Below are positions 60,735 to 64,000 of a stretch of 64,000 bases of DNA, one piece after another. Positions within the stretch are counted from its first letter, which is position 1, and the number at the start of each line of letters is the position of its first letter. Source of the DNA: Pyrocephalus nanus (lineage: Eukaryota > Chordata > Aves > Passeriformes > Tyrannidae); NCBI GenBank assembly GCA_038380795.1, contig CM076259.1:63383938-63447937 (forward strand), read 5' to 3'. Made by a program: the position numbers and the translations under genes. The notes under the pieces were generated by a model. That model did not search any database, was not told the DNA's origin, and saw nothing but the letters and a program-made list of their open reading frames with translations.

Positions 60735-60985
60735 TTTATTCCCCTTACTATTGCCTTCATGTTTTCTAAGCTTCTGTCATACCCTTCCTCAGCCTTCTCT
60801 TCTCCAAATTGAGGCAATCCAGGCTTTTCAGTTTCTCTTTCTTCATAAGCAGTTTGCTCCATTCTCCTAGTCATTTTAATTGCCTTTCTTCATAGCTTTT
60901 TTGATTATGCTATATTCTCCTTCAGATGAAGAGAACACATATTCAGCTGCACAAGATCCAAGGGAGCAACAAGGTTTTACAACAT
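60735..60985 (-). mobile_element. Ancient CR1/L3-like LINE remnant
   Basis: 'cctcagccttctcttctccaaattgaggcaatcc', 'tcataagcagtttgctccattctcctagtcattttaattgcc' and 'agatgaagagaacacatattcagctgcacaagatcc' follow the order of the reverse-complemented segment just upstream of the CR1 3'UTR (LFSLEKRRL region and beyond). Heavy divergence means the subfamily cannot be named. Its coordinates do not continue the remnant at 59375-59806, so it is a separate insertion. Confidence 0.55.
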
Positions 60986-62845
60986 GGCTATTTCCACCAG
61001 TGTGAGTTGTAGGGTATAGATATAGAAAACACAGGGAAAAAAAAAAGAAACAAAACACCAAAAAACCAAATGATAATAAACTCCACCAAAACAAAATGGA
61101 AGATGCAACCAGTACAGATAGGCTGAGAAGTCCACTGATATTCTAAAATGTCTATAAGTAAAAGCAATAGTGAAAAAGAAATAGAAGAGCCACTGAAAAG
61201 TGAAGTTACAGCCTAGAGAGCAGAGGAAGAAGATGGTATTTAGAGCATCAGAGTTTTGATATTGAAGCCTTAGGGAAGGAAGTGCTGTACTAGCTGGTGC
61301 AGTGCAGAGTGTTAAAGAAATCACAGGCAGCGCCTATGGGCAAGGAGCCAAGAGACAGAGAACAGGAGAAAGGGCTTGAGCAACTGCTGGTTGCTAGAAG
61401 AAAGGGAAATAAATTCAAAACCTTCTTTTCTGGGATTCGCGGCAGTTAAAACAAGTCAACTAATAAATCAAAACAAACAAACAAATCCAAAACACAGGAG
61501 AGGGTTAAAAAATAAATCCCCTTTTATAGATAGTCCACCTTCCTGGTCTGCAAAGGAAAGAACCCATAGGAAAATCCATCCCAAACCTGATTTTTCACAG
61601 TCAAAAGTAACTGACTGAAACGACTAATAGTGGAACTACTTAAATTCAGATTAGCACAGGCTAAAATCCCAGTGCAAATGCCTATGATTTTATGAAAGCA
61701 ATCCACTTAGTCACAAGTGACTAGGACTAAGGATTAAAATCAACCACTATGGGAGAAGGCTAAAAGATATGATCTGCAATTTGTGATAGAATACAAGGCT
61801 CCTGGAAAAAAAGCACAAAGGAGGCTTTACAAGGGAACTGCAGTAAAAGAGGGAAACTGCATTAGCAACAAAAGAAGGGAGTCAAAGTGACAATTAAAGG
61901 GAACCAAGTAATTCTGATATAAAAAAGATAAGACCAGAAGAAGAGAAGAGGAAAAGAGTGTTATAACATAGAACAAATCTTCAGTTGTTAGGTAAAAGGT
62001 CTTCAGGATTTACAAGAACAACCAAGGTGAAGGTAAATATCTGCGCCATATGCCCCATTTCTACTTCCCGTGACCAGCTTGACAATGTCTTTGTGGGATG
62101 GACTGGCAGTATGTAAAGCTGGAGAAAGCCAGTTCTCTCTCTAATGTACAAGAAACAATTATTTAGATGGCAGATACAGCTCTCAGTCAAAACTTTCATC
62201 TGGCTAGGTGGAAAATGAAGTGATCTCTTTCAGTAAACATGCAGCAAAAATATAAGCAAAACCTTAAAGCTGCAATTACCTTGGGTAAATGTTTAGTAGG
62301 GCTAGAGCTGTGCCCCTATATGTGTTTATATCCCTGGAGTTGTCATCCACAGAAGGCACACATCCAGGTTTAGACCTGAGCTAATTTTAATGCAAGGTGT
62401 TTTTTTCCGGCATTAGGACTTCACTTAGTATTTAGGTATACAACTATCGTTACCCCCTTACTACCTCATAGTCTGTGGTAAATGGTGTTTCAGATGAGGG
62501 CAGTGATCTGGAATCCATCTATGACACTGCTGGGGAGGCAGAGTAAGAAGGGCAGATAAGCAGATTTAATCTCCGGCTGCAAGCAGATGCAAGGGGATGC
62601 ACAAGGAGGGCCAAGCAGAGCCTCCTCCTCGCTGTCCTTCTGCAGGTTACAGCCAGATAAGGGCACAAATAGAGAGGAAAGATTTAGATTAGATTGACAA
62701 TGTGGGGGTAGTAAAATATCTGCTTATTCAGTGCTGTGGTTTTGGATGGGAAAGCGCAGCAGAGAGGCCCTTTCCTCACACATGCCTGTGTTCATCCTCC
62801 TCTCACCCCACCGGGGGCTGTGCCTAATCTTGACTCCAGCTGAGC
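60986..62845. other. Unique non-coding DNA
   Basis: No gene supported. A purine-rich patch lies at about 61919-61960 and a CAAA-type patch at about 61473-61486. Confidence 0.5.
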
Positions 62846-62945
62846 TATTTACAACACCCAGAGCAGGGGAATCGAAGCACAGAGATTAAGTGACTTCCTC
62901 ACCAATGGTGACAATCAGGAAAGAAACCCATATTTCCTCCTTTGC
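62846..62945 (-). mobile_element. MIR-like SINE fragment
   Basis: The plus strand reads 'aggggaatcgaagcacagagattaagtgacttcctcacc', followed by 'ggtgacaatcaggaaagaaacccatatttcctcc'. This mirrors the reverse complement of the MIR core (gaggcacagagaggttaagtgacttgcc ... ggtcacacagc ... gaacccagg-tcctc). MIRs are ancient amniote SINEs transcribed by RNA polymerase III, rare but present in birds. The left and right ends are lost. Confidence 0.55.
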
Positions 62946-64000
62946 TGTTTTGGGTTTCCACTACAGGCTCTGCAAACCTTTCCTTCACTTGTCCCCCTGC
63001 TCCAAGCAAACAGCTCCACATCATTAGCAAACATTGGCATCAGGGATGCTGGGGCTCAGGCAGGGCAATTAGTCTATTTGTTCCTCTCACTTCTCTTTCT
63101 CTTCCCACAGAGCTCACTAACTTCTAGTGCTGGTGCCCAAAGCAGAAAGGGTCCCAATGGCATCATGCATCTCTACTGCCTCTCCTAAGCATCCTCCAAG
63201 GCTCTCCAGAGTCCCTACGTGTTCTTCTCAGGGACATGCAGGACAGATAGGACAGGCACAGACCCAGCTGTCTCCTTCACCTGCAGGCTGCATCATACAG
63301 CTTGCAGCACTGCCACAGGGACAAGGATTCTGCCAGCTGCATGGCTTGTAGGCTTATGGAAAGATGAATGTGACTCATGTGTTTTCTAAATGAAAGGGGT
63401 TTTTGTTTGTTTGTGCCTGGCATGTGAGCATCTGTAATATACTGTACTGATGTTTCTGATATAGGTGGGCCTGTCTGAAATGTCATTATCTGAAACCTGA
63501 AAAGCCTTTATTCTTGCAATGCCATTTCTAATGCATGGCATGATCCTTCACTCCGTAATGATAACTAGCTCCCTGTTGTTTTCTCCTCTCTGTTTCACTG
63601 CTCAGTAAGCACCCTCTGATCTTGCCACTCTCCGCCCTCCAACCCAAACCATGGATGAAACAGTCTCCTTCTATCTGCAGAAACATCCTTCCCTTGTTCC
63701 CTGTGTCCTGGCAGCCCCTGCACAGTCCCTGTCTCCATCACCCAGGCTGTAACTGCCTCCTTTATCTGTGCTTGCCAGCCTTTCCTCTGTCTTTTCACTC
63801 TGCCATCAAGGTCTAGAGTAGCTTCCTGTCACATTTTCTGTGCCACTTGTATCTTAACTTCTGCCTCAAGCAATCTCTGCTTCTGGTGAGAATTTTCCAC
63901 GTCACATCTTTCTGCAGGCCATATATCTTTCTTTGCTCCTGTCCCTCATGCTTCCTCCAATCCCACTGAATCTCTTCTTTACTGACTTGTGATTTTAGAG
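62946..64000. other. Unique non-coding DNA, right edge
   Basis: Somewhat C/T-rich with no recognised gene. Frames of 60-74 codons occur on both strands. A (TTTG)-type patch lies near 63401-63414. Confidence 0.5.

Noticed and set aside
1..64000. CRISPR arrays, operons, tRNA or rRNA genes
   Set aside because: No spaced direct repeats, no tRNA B-box-like GGTTCGANTCC and no rRNA sequence were seen; the genome type is vertebrate.

Overview
The window looks like avian nuclear DNA. It is AT-leaning and CpG-poor, and it is studded with 5'-truncated CR1 LINEs ending in the characteristic ATTCTATG/ATTCTGTG octamer. It also holds one solo endogenous-retrovirus LTR flanked by a perfect 5-bp target duplication, and many A/T and (TTTG)n tracts. 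The LTR type and CR1 density suggest a neoavian, possibly passerine, bird; the species is an inference.

I found no protein-coding host gene I can support. The open frames are short (about 140 codons or fewer outside CR1), occur on both strands, often lack an ATG, and match no family I recognise. The one long frame with real motifs is the reverse transcriptase of a decayed CR1 at 45967-47430. I therefore read the window as a gene desert, or as the interior of a very long intron.

Layout: 0-10 kb has two CR1s back to back (241-455 minus, 930-1935 plus), unique DNA with two identical CArG boxes, a small tandem-repeat patch, then a 0.96-kb CR1. 10-15 kb has an internal CR1 scrap ending at an A-run, a plus-strand CR1 and the solo LTR (14256-14854). 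15-26 kb is mostly unique, with a palindromic CR1 pair at 17.5 kb, an internal CR1 piece at 22.6 kb and an inverted CR1 pair at 24.7-25.3 kb. 26-45 kb is a 20-kb stretch almost free of recognisable transposons. It holds a pyrimidine tract, a TATA-plus-splice-donor candidate, a conserved-looking block (30.4-31.3 kb) and a homeodomain-motif cluster (37.5-37.75 kb). 45-47.5 kb has two CR1s, including the best preserved. 47.5-57 kb has another conserved-looking block with an open frame and splice donor, a CpG cluster beside a purine tract (52.7-53.2 kb, the best promoter candidate) and an AT-rich block. 57-64 kb has an internally deleted CR1, two much older CR1 remnants and a MIR-like SINE scrap.

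Recognisable CR1 totals roughly 7 kb, about 11% of the window. The elements span clearly different ages. I see no new multi-gene system. The most useful leads are the candidate regulatory blocks and the unusual CR1 arrangements. Family assignments come from recognising consensus-like sequence by eye, not from alignment.
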